The notes: generated from the letters alone by a model not told the origin. Shown: positions 9,734 through 19,853, counted from the first letter of the stretch. The stretch is 64,000 nt of DNA from Conexibacter sp. CPCC 205762 (GCF_030646155.1 NZ_JAUTDN010000036.1:1-64000), one strand, 5' to 3'. Made by a program: numbers and translations.

Positions 9734-12133
9734 TCAGCGCACGACGCGGAAGGCGAGCGTGACCGCTCTGCCGCGGTTGCCGGCGGCGTCGACCGGGACT
9801 ACCACCAGCCGGTAGCGGCCGGGGGCGAGCTTTCTGGCGCTGAAGGCGAGCCTGCCTGCCCCCGCTCTGCGCACCTGCGCCCGCCCGCTGCGGACCGTCT
9901 TCTTCCCGCGCAGCACGGCGATCCGCAGCGTCGCCGGCTCGGACAGCCGGAAGCGCAGCGCGACGCCGCGCGCGCCGGCCTTGAAGCGGGCCTTCGAGAG
10001 CGCGACCGCCTTCAGCGCCGGCTTGACGCGGTCGGGCGCGGCTCTGCCGCCCGGCCCGCCGCTGCCGCCGCCCGGTCCGCCCGTCCCGCCGCCATCGGCG
10101 CCGCCCTCACCGGGCCCGCCGCCCGCTCCGCCCGGCCCGCCAGCGCTCGTCACGACCTCGCTCAGCGGCGTGAACGCCTCGACCGCCGCCGGCAGCTTGT
10201 ACGACTCGTTGACGTCGGCGAGCACGCGCATCCGCAGCCGCTTGCCGGCGTCGATCGGCTGGACCGTGTAGGCGGCGCCGCCCGCGCCGATGATCGGGTT
10301 GCAGCCCGTGCCGTCGGTCTCGCAGCGCTGCCACTGCCGCTCCCACGTCGTCTTCGCGCTCTTCCACCCGCCGACGTTGCCGACGAGCGTCTCGCCGACT
10401 GCCGCCGTCCCGGTCAGCGCCGGCGCGACCAGCGCCGCGGCCGGATCGGGGATCACCAGGTTGGTCGCGTTGGCCGACTCCAGCGAGCGCGCGCCGAAGA
10501 CGTTGGCGCCCGTCACGCGCGCCTTCACGCGCAGCGCGGCGTCGGCCGTCTGGAGCGTGTAGGTCTGGCCGGTCGCGCCCGCGATCTCGCTGCAGTTGGC
10601 GTTGTTCTCGTCACAGCGCAGCCACTGGTACTGCAGCGCGAACGTCGGGTTCGGGTTGAAGGTCTGGTTCGGCATCGCCGTCTTCGTCGTCACGCGCACG
10701 ACGTCGCCGACCTTCGGCAGGCTGCTGTCGCCGGGCGCGTCGACGGTCACGCTCGGCGCGCTCGTCGTCGCGTCGCCGGGCAGCGAGCCGAGCGCCGCGC
10801 CGATTCTCGTGCTCGCCGACGCTCTCGCCGGCCAGTTGAACTGGGGCGCGCCGTTGGTCGCCGTCACGACGACCCGCAGCCAGATGCCGAAGTCCGCCTC
10901 GGTCGCGGTGTAGGCGGACTCGTTCGCGCCTCTGATCGCGCTGCAGCCGGCGTCCTGCGACTGGCAGCGCTCCCACGCGAAGCCGAAGCCGAAGTTCCCG
11001 GTGCCGGCCCACGAGCCGGTCGTCGCGCTCAGCGTCGTGCCGACCTTCGCGCTGCCGCTGACCTGCGGCTCGACGATCGGGATCGGCTGCACGAACGCGA
11101 GGCCGAAGCCGCCGTCGGACTGCGTGCCGGCCAGCAGCGCGCTGCCGCCGAGCCAGTCCGACAGCGCCCAGACGATCAGGTTCGGCGCCAGCCCTCTCGT
11201 CGTCACCTGGCTCCAGCGGACGTCGCCCGGCAGCGCGCCGAGCCGCACCGTCGCCGCGTAGACGCCGTTGCCGGTCGCGGCGTAGAGGCGCGTGCCGGCG
11301 GGCGAGACGAACGTCTTGAGGTCGCGCACGGCGCCGTTGGACCCGGACGGCAGGCCATCGCCGATCGGCGCCCACGTGATGCCGGCGTCGCGCGAGCGGT
11401 AGACGCCGCTGCCGGTGCCGGCGTACCAGACGTTCGGCGCGCCGCTGTCGCCGAAGACGCGGAAGGTCGTCGCGCCGGGCGGGATGCCGTCGCCGGAGGG
11501 CGTCCAGCTGACGCCGCCGTCGAGCGATCTGTAGACGCCGCTGCCGGTGCCGGCGAGCACCATCGGGCCGAAGCTCGTCAGCGACCAGACCGTCTCGCCG
11601 GCCGGCATGCCGCTGCCGGGGCCGGGCGGCTGCCACGTCTGGCCGTTGTCGGATGAGCGCGCGACGCCGCCGGCGAAGGTGCCGGCGAGCAGCGTGCCGC
11701 CGAGCGGCAGCAGCGCCTGCACGGGGCTGTTGAGCTTGCCGGACCCGTCGCCCTGGCCGATCCCGGTCCACGTCGAGCCGTTGAGCGCGAAGACGCCTCT
11801 CTGCGTGCCGGCGAGCATGCGCGTGCCGTCGAGCGCGAGCGCGCGGACGATCTTGGCGGAGTGGTCGGTCAGCCCCTGGTCGACCGCGCTCCAGCTGACG
11901 CCGGCGTCGAGCGAGCGGAAGACGCCGCCGCCCTCGGTCGCGGCGAGCACCGTGCCGGGCGCCGGGCCGGTCTCGTAGTCGCGGATCCAGTCGCCGCCGG
12001 AGACGGCGTTGAGGCCGCCGAGCGGCGTCCAGTCGGAGCTGAAGGCGTGCGCGGGTGCGGTCGTCAGGAGCGGCAGCAGCGCGCCGGCCACGAGGGCGGC
12101 GCAGCGGCGGCGCGTGCGGGCGTTCGAGAGCAT
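9734..12133 (-). CDS. Large secreted protein with BNR/Ycf48-like propeller and Ig-like repeats
   Basis: 799-residue exported protein. A Sec signal peptide ends about residue 30 (TAPAHA-F). Residues 35-350 contain repeated units of the form 'GVFRSLDAGVSWS', 'GVYRSRDAGITWAPIGDGLP', typical of BNR/photosystem-assembly-like beta-propellers. Residues 360-650 contain three Ig-like repeats of the type SGSAKVGTTLSATTGSW...W.RC, common in secreted Solirubrobacterales proteins. A Gly/Pro-rich linker (about residues 660-690) leads to a C-terminal beta domain ending PVDAAGNRGRAVTLAFRVVR. Each Ig-like unit keeps a Cys pair. The function is unknown; a surface or matrix protein is plausible. No anchor or sortase signal is visible. 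Confidence 0.82.
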   Translation of the reverse strand: MLSNARTRRRCAALVAGALLPLLTTAPAHAFSSDWTPLGGLNAVSGGDWIRDYETGPAPGTVLAATEGGGVFRSLDAGVSWSAVDQGLTDHSAKIVRALALDGTRMLAGTQRGVFALNGSTWTGIGQGDGSGKLNSPVQALLPLGGTLLAGTFAGGVARSSDNGQTWQPPGPGSGMPAGETVWSLTSFGPMVLAGTGSGVYRSLDGGVSWTPSGDGIPPGATTFRVFGDSGAPNVWYAGTGSGVYRSRDAGITWAPIGDGLPSGSNGAVRDLKTFVSPAGTRLYAATGNGVYAATVRLGALPGDVRWSQVTTRGLAPNLIVWALSDWLGGSALLAGTQSDGGFGLAFVQPIPIVEPQVSGSAKVGTTLSATTGSWAGTGNFGFGFAWERCQSQDAGCSAIRGANESAYTATEADFGIWLRVVVTATNGAPQFNWPARASASTRIGAALGSLPGDATTSAPSVTVDAPGDSSLPKVGDVVRVTTKTAMPNQTFNPNPTFALQYQWLRCDENNANCSEIAGATGQTYTLQTADAALRVKARVTGANVFGARSLESANATNLVIPDPAAALVAPALTGTAAVGETLVGNVGGWKSAKTTWERQWQRCETDGTGCNPIIGAGGAAYTVQPIDAGKRLRMRVLADVNESYKLPAAVEAFTPLSEVVTSAGGPGGAGGGPGEGGADGGGTGGPGGGSGGPGGRAAPDRVKPALKAVALSKARFKAGARGVALRFRLSEPATLRIAVLRGKKTVRSGRAQVRRAGAGRLAFSARKLAPGRYRLVVVPVDAAGNRGRAVTLAFRVVR

Positions 12134-12215
12134 GACGGCGATCCTGCCGGCCGCGCGGCGCGCCGCCCATGGGGGCGCGCCGCAGCACGGGCGTCGGTTC
12201 TCCGCCAGGCGCGCG

Positions 12216-13157
12216 CTACAGCAGCCGCTCGGCGATCAGCTCCAGCGCGTCGTCGTCCTCGAACAGGTGGTGCTGGAGCATGATGTGGGTGACGCCCGCG
12301 TCGCGGTACTGCTCGACCTTTGCCGCGATCTCGTCGGGCGTGCCGACGAGCCACAGCTTCGACTCCTCCTCCAGCGCCTGCTCGACGACGTCGACGTCGC
12401 GGTCGAGGTTGTCGAAGATCCGCGCCGCGCGCCCGAGCAGCTCGTCGCGGTCGCGGCCGACGATGAAGCAGTTCATCAGCGTCAGCGGCACGTCGCCCGG
12501 GTCGCGGCCGGCGGCGACGCAGGCGTCGTCGAGCGCGTCGCGGATCTCTCTGCAGGTCTCCGGCGGGAGGTGGACGGTGTTGTACTCGTCGGCCCACTGG
12601 GCGGCGAGCCGCAGGCCGCGCGGCTTGCCCTTGCCGCCGACACGGATCAGCGGCCGCGGCCGCGCGAGCGTCTTCGGCTGCGCGTCGAGCTGGTCGATGC
12701 TGTAGTGCGCGCCGTCGAACGAGAAGGTCTCCTCCTGCCACTGGCGGACGATGATCTCCAGCTGCTCCTCGAGCACGTCGAAGCGCTCGCCGAGCGGCAG
12801 GTAGGGGAAGCCGTAGCGGTCGTGCTCGGACTCCCACCAGCCGGAGCCGAGGCCCAGCTCGGCGCGGCCTCTGGAGGTGTGGTCGGCGGTCGTGACGAGC
12901 TTCGCCAGCACCGACGGGTGGCGGAACGAGGTCGGGCTGACGATCGTGCCGAGCTTGATCCGCTCGGTCAGCGGGCCGAGCGCGCAGATCGTCCCCCACG
13001 CGTCGAGCGCGCCGCGCTCGCGCCTGTCGACGACCGAGAGGTAGTGGTCGGAGCGGTAGAGGCCGGTGTAGCCGAGCCGTTCGGCGGTTCTCGCGAGCGC
13101 CAGCCAGTGCGGCCAGGTGACGCCTTCCTGGCCTTCGATCATGACCGAGAGGAGCAT
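12216..13157 (-). CDS. LLM-class flavin/F420-dependent oxidoreductase
   Basis: 313-residue TIM-barrel protein of the luciferase-like monooxygenase family, probably F420-dependent because the window also carries F420 biosynthesis genes. Typical landmarks are MIEGQEG near the N-terminus, YTGLYRSDHYLS, a long GRAELGLGSGWWESEH segment, PLIRVGGKGKPRGLRLAAQWADEYN, and a C-terminal GTPDEIAAKVEQYRDAGV. The substrate cannot be told. The ATG at 13157 is used; an in-frame ATG at 13142 is an alternative. Divergent from the DoxX gene at 13220. Confidence 0.88.
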   Translation of the reverse strand: MLLSVMIEGQEGVTWPHWLALARTAERLGYTGLYRSDHYLSVVDRRERGALDAWGTICALGPLTERIKLGTIVSPTSFRHPSVLAKLVTTADHTSRGRAELGLGSGWWESEHDRYGFPYLPLGERFDVLEEQLEIIVRQWQEETFSFDGAHYSIDQLDAQPKTLARPRPLIRVGGKGKPRGLRLAAQWADEYNTVHLPPETCREIRDALDDACVAAGRDPGDVPLTLMNCFIVGRDRDELLGRAARIFDNLDRDVDVVEQALEEESKLWLVGTPDEIAAKVEQYRDAGVTHIMLQHHLFEDDDALELIAERLL

Positions 13158-13219
13158 CCTTCGACCCTACCCGCGGCGGACAGGTTTGGCGCGGTCGCTC
13201 TGCGGCGATCTGGGTCGCC

Positions 13220-13747
13220 ATGAGCTTCGGACTGGCAGCATTGCGAGCGTTGGTCGGCGGCCTCTTCATCGGCCACGGCACACAGAAGCTGTTCGGCTGG
13301 TTCGGGGGCCACGGCCCCGACGCCACCGGGCAGGCCTTCGAGAGCATGGGCTTGAGACCCGGCAAGCAGAACGCGCTGGCGGCCGGCGCGGCCGAGGCCG
13401 GCGGCGGCGCGCTGCTCGCGCTCGGCCTCTTCACACCGGCGGCGGCCGCCGCCCTGACCGGCACGATGGTGACCGCGATCGGCACCGTCCACGCGCCCAG
13501 AGGCCCGTGGGTGACCGACGGCGGCTGGGAGTACAACGGCGTGCTGATCGCCGCCGTGACGGCGATCGTCGAGGCCGGCCCCGGCCGCCTCTCGCTCGAC
13601 GCCGCTCGCGGCCGCGAGCGCTGGGGCAGCGGCTGGGCGCTCGCCTCCGTGGCGGCCGGCGCCGCCGGCGCCGCATTCGTGCTGAGCCGCCGCGAGACGG
13701 AGCCGCCCGCGCCGGAGGAGCCCGCGCCGGCCGACGCCCCCGCCTGA
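13220..13747 (+). CDS. DoxX-family integral membrane protein
   Basis: 175 residues with four predicted membrane helices: ALRALVGGLFIGHGTQKLFGWF, AAGAAEAGGGALLALGLF, AAAALTGTMVTAIGTVHA and a helix near residue 150. HGTQKLFGWFGG at the N-terminus and a WxxxGGWEYN loop are DoxX/TQO hallmarks. Members of this family act in membrane redox complexes, in Mycobacterium together with thiol peroxidation, but the role here is unknown. The C-terminus is a short cytosolic Pro/Glu/Ala tail. The short space to the divergent LLM oxidoreductase gene suggests a shared control region. Confidence 0.85.
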   Translation: MSFGLAALRALVGGLFIGHGTQKLFGWFGGHGPDATGQAFESMGLRPGKQNALAAGAAEAGGGALLALGLFTPAAAAALTGTMVTAIGTVHAPRGPWVTDGGWEYNGVLIAAVTAIVEAGPGRLSLDAARGRERWGSGWALASVAAGAAGAAFVLSRRETEPPAPEEPAPADAPA

Positions 13748-13765
13748 CGCCATGCACGCGCAAAG

Positions 13766-13783
13766 GTTCGAGAAAGCTCGAAC
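13766..13783. promoter_or_regulatory. Operator-like inverted repeat A upstream of small ORF
   Basis: GTTCGAG-AAAG-CTCGAAC, a perfect 7-bp inverted repeat. It resembles the second repeat at 13801-13818 (half-sites TTCGA/TCGAA, six-base spacer), 35 bp away. A -10-like TACCTT lies between them at 13792-13797, so the pair flanks a plausible promoter for the ORF at 13834. Confidence 0.55.
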
Positions 13784-13800
13784 GGTTCTGCTACCTTCTT

Positions 13801-13818
13801 CTTCGAGCTTGATCGAAC
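13801..13818. promoter_or_regulatory. Operator-like inverted repeat B upstream of small ORF
   Basis: CTTCGA-N6-TCGAAC, matching repeat A in half-sites and spacing. It ends just before the ribosome site AAGGAGGG of the 69-residue ORF and would overlap the transcription start. Confidence 0.5.
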
Positions 13819-13833
13819 CAAGGAGGGCGCCGC

Positions 13834-14043
13834 ATGGCCGCAGCTCGCATCGGGGTTCCCGCCCTGCCCACGAACCGACATGACCGCGCCGCGCTCGGCG
13901 TGATCGCCACCTACCTGCACGAGCTGACCGAGCACGGTCAGCCGCGCGAGCAGGCGGCGACCACCGCCAGCCCGGCACTCCCCGCGCTGGAGCTGCTCGA
14001 CGGCAGCGATGACGCGGCAGCCTGTATCGCCTGCGCCGCGTAA
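13834..14043 (+). CDS. Small ORF of unknown function with C-terminal CxxC
   Basis: 69 residues, not recognised. The case for a real gene is an excellent ribosome site (AAGGAGGG, 6 bases before the ATG), a preceding pair of matching operator-like inverted repeats, and an isolated position between DoxX and the convergent glpD. The N-terminal half is mixed and partly helical (RAALGVIATYLHELTEH). The C-terminus is acidic then small-residue rich with two cysteines, DDAAACIACAA. That layout superficially recalls a peptide precursor, but no modifying enzyme is nearby; a small metal- or redox-binding protein is equally possible. Confidence 0.6.
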   Translation: MAAARIGVPALPTNRHDRAALGVIATYLHELTEHGQPREQAATTASPALPALELLDGSDDAAACIACAA

Positions 14044-14061
14044 CCCGCGGCGCAGCGTTCC

Positions 14062-15693
14062 CTACACCCGCGCCGCCCGCGGCCGCAGCATCTCGACCTG
14101 GCTGCGGTAGCGGGCGACCTCGCGCGACGCGCGCGCGTCGTCCCAGCCGAGCTCGCGGATCGCGATCTCGGCGGCGGCGTCGAGCGCGCCGAGGCCGGCG
14201 TCGGCGCCGAAGCCGATCATCGTGCGGCGGGCGATCACGTCCGCGAGCGTCTCCGACAGCTCGGTCCGCAGCGAGAAGGCGACCTCGGCGCCGATCGCGC
14301 CGCCGCCGCCCGGCAGCGGCTCGCGCAGCTCGGGCCGGCCGTCGGCCGCGTCGAGCACCTCGGCGGCGCGCGTGCCGTAGATCCGCAGCAGTCGCTCGCC
14401 GGTCACGCGGTCGAGCCCGCTGGTGGCGTGGAAGCGCTCGCGGAAGGCGTCGAACGCGTAGACGGTACCGCCCGGCAGCGGCACCTGGTGGGTGCGGCAC
14501 TTGCGCGTCTTGCGCTCGAGCTTCTTGACGAGCGCGTCGACGACCTCCTCCGCCAGCTGACGGTAGGTCGTGATCTTGCCGCCGACGATCGACAGCAGGC
14601 CCTCGACGCCCGGCGCGTGGTCGTGGATCACGTGGCTGCGGGTGATCGCCGCCTCGTCGCCGTCGGGCGCCGACGGCAGCGGCCGCACGCCCGCGTACGT
14701 GTAGAGCACGTCGTCGGCGCTCAGGCCGGCGCCGGGGAAGAGCTTGTTCGTCTCGGCGATCAGGTAGCCGATCTCCTCGTCGGTCGCGACGACGACGTCG
14801 AGGTCGCCGTCGAAGCGCGAGTCGGTCGTGCCGATCAGGTAGAGCCCGTTCCACGGCACGACGAAGTACGGCCGCCCGTCCTCGACCGCCTCCGCGTAGA
14901 CCGCCTCGCGCGGCGCGCCCGGGAACGCCGCGACGACCAGGTGGCTGCCCTTCGTGCCGCCGATCATGCGCTGGTCGGGCGGCTCGATCGCGCCCAGCAC
15001 GCGGTCGACCCACGGCCCCGCCGCGTTCACGATCACCGCCCCGTGCGCGACGTGGTCGACGCCGTGCAGCTCGTCGTGGAGCGCGACGCCGGTGACGCGC
15101 CCGGCCGGCCCGCGCTGCAGCTCGGTCACCGCCATGTACGGCAGCACGACCGCGCCGAGGCGACGCGCGTCGAGCGCGTTCTCGACCGACAGCCGCTCCG
15201 GGTACTCGGCCTGCGCGTCGTAGTAGGCGGCGGCGCCGCGGAGGCCGTCGGCGCGCAGGCCCGGCTCGCGCTGCAGCGCCTCGCCGCGGTTGAGCATCCG
15301 GTGGCGCGACATCGACTTGTCCAGCGACAGCGCGTCGTAGGCGACCATGCCCATGCGGATCATCCGCGTGCCGCGTCTGTGCTCCTCGTAGACGGGCAGC
15401 AGGAACGACAGCGGGTGGACGAGGTGCGGCGCGATGTGCATCAGCACCTCGCGCTCGCGCAGCGACTCGCGCACGAGCGGCAGCTCGCGGTGCTCCAGAT
15501 AGCGGAGCCCGCCGTGGACGAGCCGCGTCGAGCGGCTGGTCGTGCCGGCGCCGATGTCGCCCTTGTCGACCAGCAGCACGCTCAGCCCGCGCAGCGAGGC
15601 ATCGCGCGCGATGCCCGCGCCGTTGATCCCGGCGCCGATCACGATCACGTCGAACGGGCGCTCGAACGCCCTTTCAGGAAGCCGGTTCCGCAT
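14062..15693 (-). CDS. glpD: FAD-dependent glycerol-3-phosphate dehydrogenase
   Basis: Oxidises sn-glycerol-3-phosphate to dihydroxyacetone phosphate at the membrane, passing electrons to quinone. 543 residues. N-terminal FAD Rossmann motif VIVIGAGINGAGIARDAS, then the family signatures STRLVHGGLRYLEHRE and YYDAQAEYPERLS, later GTKGSHLVV, LIGTTDSRFDGD and the FAD-binding VGGKITTYR. A C-terminal DAO_C helical domain is present. Together with glpF and glpK on the opposite strand it completes glycerol to DHAP. It lies alone on the minus strand, divergent from glpF with an 80-base gap. Confidence 0.95.
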   Translation of the reverse strand: MRNRLPERAFERPFDVIVIGAGINGAGIARDASLRGLSVLLVDKGDIGAGTTSRSTRLVHGGLRYLEHRELPLVRESLREREVLMHIAPHLVHPLSFLLPVYEEHRRGTRMIRMGMVAYDALSLDKSMSRHRMLNRGEALQREPGLRADGLRGAAAYYDAQAEYPERLSVENALDARRLGAVVLPYMAVTELQRGPAGRVTGVALHDELHGVDHVAHGAVIVNAAGPWVDRVLGAIEPPDQRMIGGTKGSHLVVAAFPGAPREAVYAEAVEDGRPYFVVPWNGLYLIGTTDSRFDGDLDVVVATDEEIGYLIAETNKLFPGAGLSADDVLYTYAGVRPLPSAPDGDEAAITRSHVIHDHAPGVEGLLSIVGGKITTYRQLAEEVVDALVKKLERKTRKCRTHQVPLPGGTVYAFDAFRERFHATSGLDRVTGERLLRIYGTRAAEVLDAADGRPELREPLPGGGGAIGAEVAFSLRTELSETLADVIARRTMIGFGADAGLGALDAAAEIAIRELGWDDARASREVARYRSQVEMLRPRAARV

Positions 15694-15773
15694 CGTCCCC
15701 TCAGTTTGGCAGGAGGCCGGTATGCCCCGTGCGGCGGGGGATGAGCGCAGGTCGTTTGGGGTATGTCGAACTC

Positions 15774-16723
15774 ATGTCCGCCACACAGCCAGCGCCCAAG
15801 CCTGGCGGGACTTCGGTGTTCAGCCCCGACGCAGCTTGGCGGCGCACTATCTGGGGAGACGCACTCGGTGAGTTCGTCGGTACGTTCATCCTCATCATGT
15901 TCGGTGTCGGTTCCGTCGCAATGGCGGTCACCGCACTCCCCGAGTCAGGACGCGGCACGTTCGACACCGCCTCCTGGCTGATCATCGCGTTCGGGTGGGG
16001 CTTCGGCGTCACCTTCGGCGCCTACGTCGCCGGCGGCGTCACAGGCGCGCACCTCAATCCGGCCGTGACGCTCGCGATGGCGATGCGACGCGGCTTCCCC
16101 TGGAAGAAGGTCCCGACCTACGCCGTCGCGCAGGTGCTCGGCGCGTTCGTCGCGGGCCTCATCCTCTACTGGCTCTACGCGCCGTCGATAGACGCGTTCG
16201 AGCGGGCGAGAGACATCGTCCGCGGCACACCGGACTCCGTCACCACCTACTCGATCTTCGCGACCTTCCCGGCCGCCTACTTCGGCAACGTGTGGGGACC
16301 GCTGTTCGACCAGATCGTCGGCACCGCGCTGCTCGTCTTCTGCATCTTCGCGGTCGTCGACAACTACAACCAGCCGGTCAAGTCGAACCTCGGGCCGCTG
16401 ATCGTCGGCTTCATCGTCGTCGCGATCGGCCTCTCGTTCGGCGCCAACGCCGGCTACGCGATCAACCCGGCACGTGACCTCGGTCCGCGCCTCGTCGCCT
16501 GGATCGAAGGCTGGAAGTCTGTCGCGGTGCCAGGCGACTACGGCAACATCAACTCCTACATGTGGATCCCGATCGTCGGACCTTTGATCGGCGCAGCGAT
16601 CGCCGCGCCGCTGTACGACTTCTTCATCGGCAACGTGCTGAGAGCCCGCGGCGTCACGCCGGACGAATCGGTCGAGCAGGAGGGCGAGGTCGAGATCGAG
16701 ACCGAGGGCAGGGGCGGCGCACG

Positions 16724-16727
<4 letters not shown>
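15774..16727 (+). CDS. glpF: Glycerol uptake facilitator (aquaglyceroporin)
   Basis: Major intrinsic protein, about 317 residues, six membrane helices plus two half-helices. The two pore motifs are HLNPAVTLA and INPARDLGPRL; the Asp after NPAR is the marker of glycerol-conducting members. The start chosen is ATG at 15774 (MSATQPAP) because earlier in-frame ATGs add a non-conserved arginine-rich leader. A long periplasmic-side insertion occurs around residues 130-165. The C-terminus is an acidic tail (VEQEGEVEIETEG). First gene of a run with dhaK, dhaL, glpK and dhaM; its stop overlaps the dhaK ATG (ATGA). Confidence 0.93.
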
Positions 16728-17716
<989 letters not shown>

Positions 17717-18328
17717 ATGGACGTCGCTGCATGGGTCAGAGCCGGCGCGGCCGTGCTGGAGCAGGAGCGCGACCGGCTCAACCGGCTCGACGCCGACATC
17801 GGCGACGGCGACCACGGCGCGAACATGACGCGCGGCTTCAAGGCGGCGGCGGAGAGAGTCGCCTCCGGCGCGCCCGCCGCCGACGCGCTGAGAACGGTCG
17901 GCATGACGCTGCTGTCGACCGTCGGCGGCGCGGCCGGGCCGCTGTACGGCTCGTTCTTCATCGGGCTCGCCGGCGGGCTCAGAGACGTCTCCGACGCCGA
18001 CGCCGACGTGTGGGCGACCGCGCTGGAAGCGGCGACGGCCGCCGTGCAGAGACGCGGAAAGGCGGAGCCCGGCGACAAGACGATGGTCGACGCGCTGGTG
18101 CCGGCGCGCGACGCCCTGCGGGGCGCCGCCGCCGGAGCCTCGTTGCAGGAGGCGCTGCAGGCCGCCGCCGACGCCGCGCAGAAGGGCGCCGAGGCGACCG
18201 TGCCGCTGCTGGCGAGAAAGGGCCGCGCGAGCTACCTCGGCGAGCGCTCGATCGGACATCAGGACCCGGGGGCGACGTCGACCGCGCTGCTGCTGCAGGC
18301 GCTCGCCGCGACCGCCGACGAACAGTGA
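17717..18328 (+). CDS. dhaL: Dihydroxyacetone kinase subunit DhaL (ADP-binding)
   Basis: 203-residue helical barrel that holds ADP as a fixed cofactor, is rephosphorylated by DhaM, and donates phosphate to DhaK-bound dihydroxyacetone. The Mg/nucleotide motif LDADIGDGDHGANM is intact, as are GGAAGPLYGSFF and the C-terminal SIGHQDPGATS. The ATG follows the dhaK stop directly. The presence of a PTS DhaM downstream, and no ATP-dependent DhaK fusion, indicates the PEP-driven form of the enzyme. Confidence 0.95.
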   Translation: MDVAAWVRAGAAVLEQERDRLNRLDADIGDGDHGANMTRGFKAAAERVASGAPAADALRTVGMTLLSTVGGAAGPLYGSFFIGLAGGLRDVSDADADVWATALEAATAAVQRRGKAEPGDKTMVDALVPARDALRGAAAGASLQEALQAAADAAQKGAEATVPLLARKGRASYLGERSIGHQDPGATSTALLLQALAATADEQ

Positions 18329-18340
18329 GGAGACCACGAC

Positions 18341-19843
18341 ATGGCTGACTACGTCGGCGCGATCGACCAAGGCACGTCCAGCTCGCGCTTCATCATCTTC
18401 GACACCGACGGCAACATCGTCCAGGTCGGTCAGCGCGAGCACAGACAGATCCACCCGAGAGCGGGCTGGGTCGAGCACGATCCGGACGAGATCCGCACGC
18501 GCGTGAGAGAGGTGATCGCCGACGCGCTCGGCAAGTCCGACGTGAGGCCGAGAGAGATCAAGGCGATCGGCATCACCAACCAGCGCGAGACGACCGTGCT
18601 GTGGGACAAGAGAACCGGCGAGGCGGTCTACAACGCGATCGTCTGGCAGGACACGCGCACCGCCCAGATCGTCAGAGAGCTGGCCGGCGACAAGGGCCTC
18701 GACCGGCTCCGCTCGATCTGCGGCCTGCCGCTGTCGACCTACTTCTCCGGTCCGAAGGCGAAGTGGATCCTCGACAACGTCGACGGCGTGCGCGAGCGCG
18801 CCGAGGCCGGCGACATCCTCTTCGGCACGATGGACACGTACACGATCTGGAACCTCACCGGCGGGCCCGACGGCGGCGTCCACGTGACCGACGTGACGAA
18901 CGCCTCGCGCACGATGCTGATGGACCTGAGAACGCTCGACTGGTCCGACGAGGCGCTGGAGCTGATGGGGATCCCGCGGGCGATGCTGCCGCAGATCAGA
19001 TCGTCGTCGGAGGTCTACGGCGAGGTGCAGGGCACGGTGCTCGACGGCGTCCCGGTCTCCGGCGTGCTCGGCGACCAGCAGGCGGCCCTCTTCGGCCAGG
19101 CCTGCTTCGAGCCGGGGACGGCGAAGAACACCTACGGCACCGGCTCCTTCCTGCTCGTCAACACCGGCAACGAGCCGGTCCCGTCGGAGAAGCTGCTGAC
19201 GACGGTCGGCTACAAGATCGGAGACCAGGACGCGGTCTATGCGCTGGAGGGCTCGATCGCCGTGACCGGCGCCGGCGTCCAGTGGCTGCGCGACCAGCTC
19301 GGGATCATCAGAAGCGCGCCCGAGTCGGAGAGACTTGCGGCGTCGGTCGACGACACCGGCGACGTCTACTTCGTGCCGGCCTTCTCGGGCCTCTTCGCGC
19401 CGTATTGGAGAGATGACGCCCGCGGCGTGATCGTCGGCATGACCGCGTTCACGAACAAGGCCCACATCACGCGCGCCGTGCTGGAGTCGGTCGCGTGGCA
19501 GAGCCGCGAGGTCGTCGATGCCGCCAACGAGGCCAGCGACGCGCCGTTCAAGGAGCTGAAGGTCGACGGCGGCATGGTCTCCAACGAACTGCTGATGCAG
19601 TTCCAGTCCGACGTGCTCGGCGTCCCGACGATCCGCCCGAAGGTCTCGGAGACGACCGCGCTCGGCGCCGCCTACGCGGCCGGCATCGCGGTCGGCGTCT
19701 GGTCGGGCACCGACGACGTGACGAGAAACTGGGGCGAGGACAAGCGCTGGGAGCCGTCCGAGCCGGCGGAGGAGATCGAGCAGCGCTACAGACGCTGGAA
19801 GGAGGCCGTCCAGCGCACGCTCGGCTGGGTGAGCGGGGACTAG
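18341..19843 (+). CDS. glpK: Glycerol kinase
   Basis: ATP-dependent FGGY-family kinase, 500 residues, giving glycerol-3-phosphate for GlpD. It begins ADYVGAIDQGTSSSRFIIFD (phosphate 1 motif), with AIGITNQRETTVLWDK, GTMDTYTIWNLTGG, the second FGGY signature around YGTGSFLLVNTG, and VDGGMVSNELLMQFQ. A good ribosome site (GTGAGGAG) precedes the ATG. It sits between dhaL and dhaM, mixing the kinase and PTS routes in one operon. AGA supplies about a third of the arginines by hand count, unusual at this GC content. Confidence 0.96.
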   Translation: MADYVGAIDQGTSSSRFIIFDTDGNIVQVGQREHRQIHPRAGWVEHDPDEIRTRVREVIADALGKSDVRPREIKAIGITNQRETTVLWDKRTGEAVYNAIVWQDTRTAQIVRELAGDKGLDRLRSICGLPLSTYFSGPKAKWILDNVDGVRERAEAGDILFGTMDTYTIWNLTGGPDGGVHVTDVTNASRTMLMDLRTLDWSDEALELMGIPRAMLPQIRSSSEVYGEVQGTVLDGVPVSGVLGDQQAALFGQACFEPGTAKNTYGTGSFLLVNTGNEPVPSEKLLTTVGYKIGDQDAVYALEGSIAVTGAGVQWLRDQLGIIRSAPESERLAASVDDTGDVYFVPAFSGLFAPYWRDDARGVIVGMTAFTNKAHITRAVLESVAWQSREVVDAANEASDAPFKELKVDGGMVSNELLMQFQSDVLGVPTIRPKVSETTALGAAYAAGIAVGVWSGTDDVTRNWGEDKRWEPSEPAEEIEQRYRRWKEAVQRTLGWVSGD

Positions 19844-19853
19844 CCCCCTCGCG

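Noticed and set aside
15542..15871. Plus-strand frame with AGGAGG before ATG 15721
   Set aside because: It overlaps glpF's start in another frame, has 49 codons of unconserved arginine-rich sequence and no downstream continuation.
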